The notes under the pieces were generated by a model, which had not been told where the DNA came from, searched no databases, and was given only the letters and a program-made list of their open reading frames with translations. Shown here in pieces: positions 14,108 to 14,273 of a stretch of DNA of 14,273 nt. The position numbers and the translations under genes are program-made. Every line of letters begins with the position of its first letter. The stretch's first letter is position 1. This stretch comes from Chitinophagaceae bacterium (GTDB lineage Bacteria; Bacteroidota; Bacteroidia; Chitinophagales; Chitinophagaceae): contig PMUF01000581.1 in assembly GCA_003167015.1 (NCBI GenBank), forward strand, positions 1 to 14,273, given 5' to 3'.

Positions 14108-14273
14108 GCGCCGCTCCAAAGATCATCATTATCACGGCCCCTTCGGGCGCGGGGAAGACGTCCATTACCCGGTACCTGCTGGACAAATACCCCACCCGGC
14201 TGGCTTTTTCCGTTTCAGCCGCCACGCGCACCCCCCGGGCCCATGAAAAGGATGGCGTGGACTATTATTTTCT
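14104..14273 (+). CDS. gmk: Guanylate kinase (5' part, cut by window end)
   Basis: The ATG at 14104 overlaps the murA stop (ATGA). Fifty-six complete codons are present. The translation begins MSAAPKIIIITAPSGAGKTS, with the P-loop APSGAGKT at 12-19, and continues to SVSAATRTPRAHEKDGVDYYF, the conserved GMP-binding segment of guanylate kinases (usually SVSxTTRxPRxGExxGxxYxF). Here Ala and His replace the common Thr and Gly. Gmk converts GMP to GDP with ATP in the cytoplasm. Cotranscribed and translationally coupled with murA. The rest, including the lid, lies outside the window. Confidence 0.95.
   Translation, partial: MSAAPKIIIITAPSGAGKTSITRYLLDKYPTRLAFSVSAATRTPRAHEKDGVDYYF

Noticed and set aside
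1..14273. CRISPR array, insertion sequence, prophage, tRNA or defence system
   Set aside because: No regularly spaced repeats, transposase or integrase domains, tRNA-like folds or known defence motifs were seen. All large frames have housekeeping or Bacteroidota family identities.

Overview
The window is a chromosomal housekeeping segment of a Bacteroidota bacterium, most likely of the Chitinophagaceae/Sphingobacteriia side. The sequence-level reasons are a GldC homologue, a secreted protein with a type IX secretion (T9SS) C-terminal sorting domain, the Bacteroidota-restricted families DUF4290 and DUF6089 (PorG-like), a Bacteroidota-style BamA, and two exact matches to the Bacteroidota promoter pattern TTTG-N19/20-TAnnTTTG. 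Base composition looks even across the genes. I see no insertion sequence, integrase, tRNA, rRNA or CRISPR array.

Minus strand, about 10442 down to 1: one long co-directional run. In transcription order it is a GT-B glycosyltransferase, gldC, a GatB/YqeY protein, cvpA, an alpha/beta hydrolase, a CBS-ACT protein, nadK, the PorG-like DUF6089 barrel, uppS, bamA, an ompH/skp chaperone, and the first seven codons of another probable signal-peptide protein at the window edge. Several neighbours are tightly coupled: yqeY and cvpA share one base (TAATG), and the CBS gene and nadK are 3 bases apart. The porG-like to ompH part brings together envelope biogenesis: undecaprenyl diphosphate synthesis (UppS), outer-membrane protein insertion (BamA), its periplasmic chaperone (OmpH), and a probable T9SS barrel. 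Two places interrupt the run: a repeat-rich patch at 4441-4562 and a terminator-like hairpin with an overlapping alternative hairpin at 3513-3565.

Plus strand, 10597 to the end: a monocistronic T9SS cargo gene with its own promoter and a strong intrinsic terminator, then a DUF4290-murA-gmk operon driven by a second clear promoter. MurA and Gmk overlap by ATGA. MurA carries Asp where E. coli MurA has Cys115, which predicts insensitivity to fosfomycin. gmk runs off the window.

I found no wholly new multi-gene system. The best leads are small: the uppS-bamA hairpin switch-like region, the palindromic repeat that supplies the stop codon of the DUF6089 gene, the Arg/Asn-rich tail of DUF4290, a glycosyltransferase lacking the usual E-x7-E glutamates, and the CBS-ACT/NAD kinase pairing.
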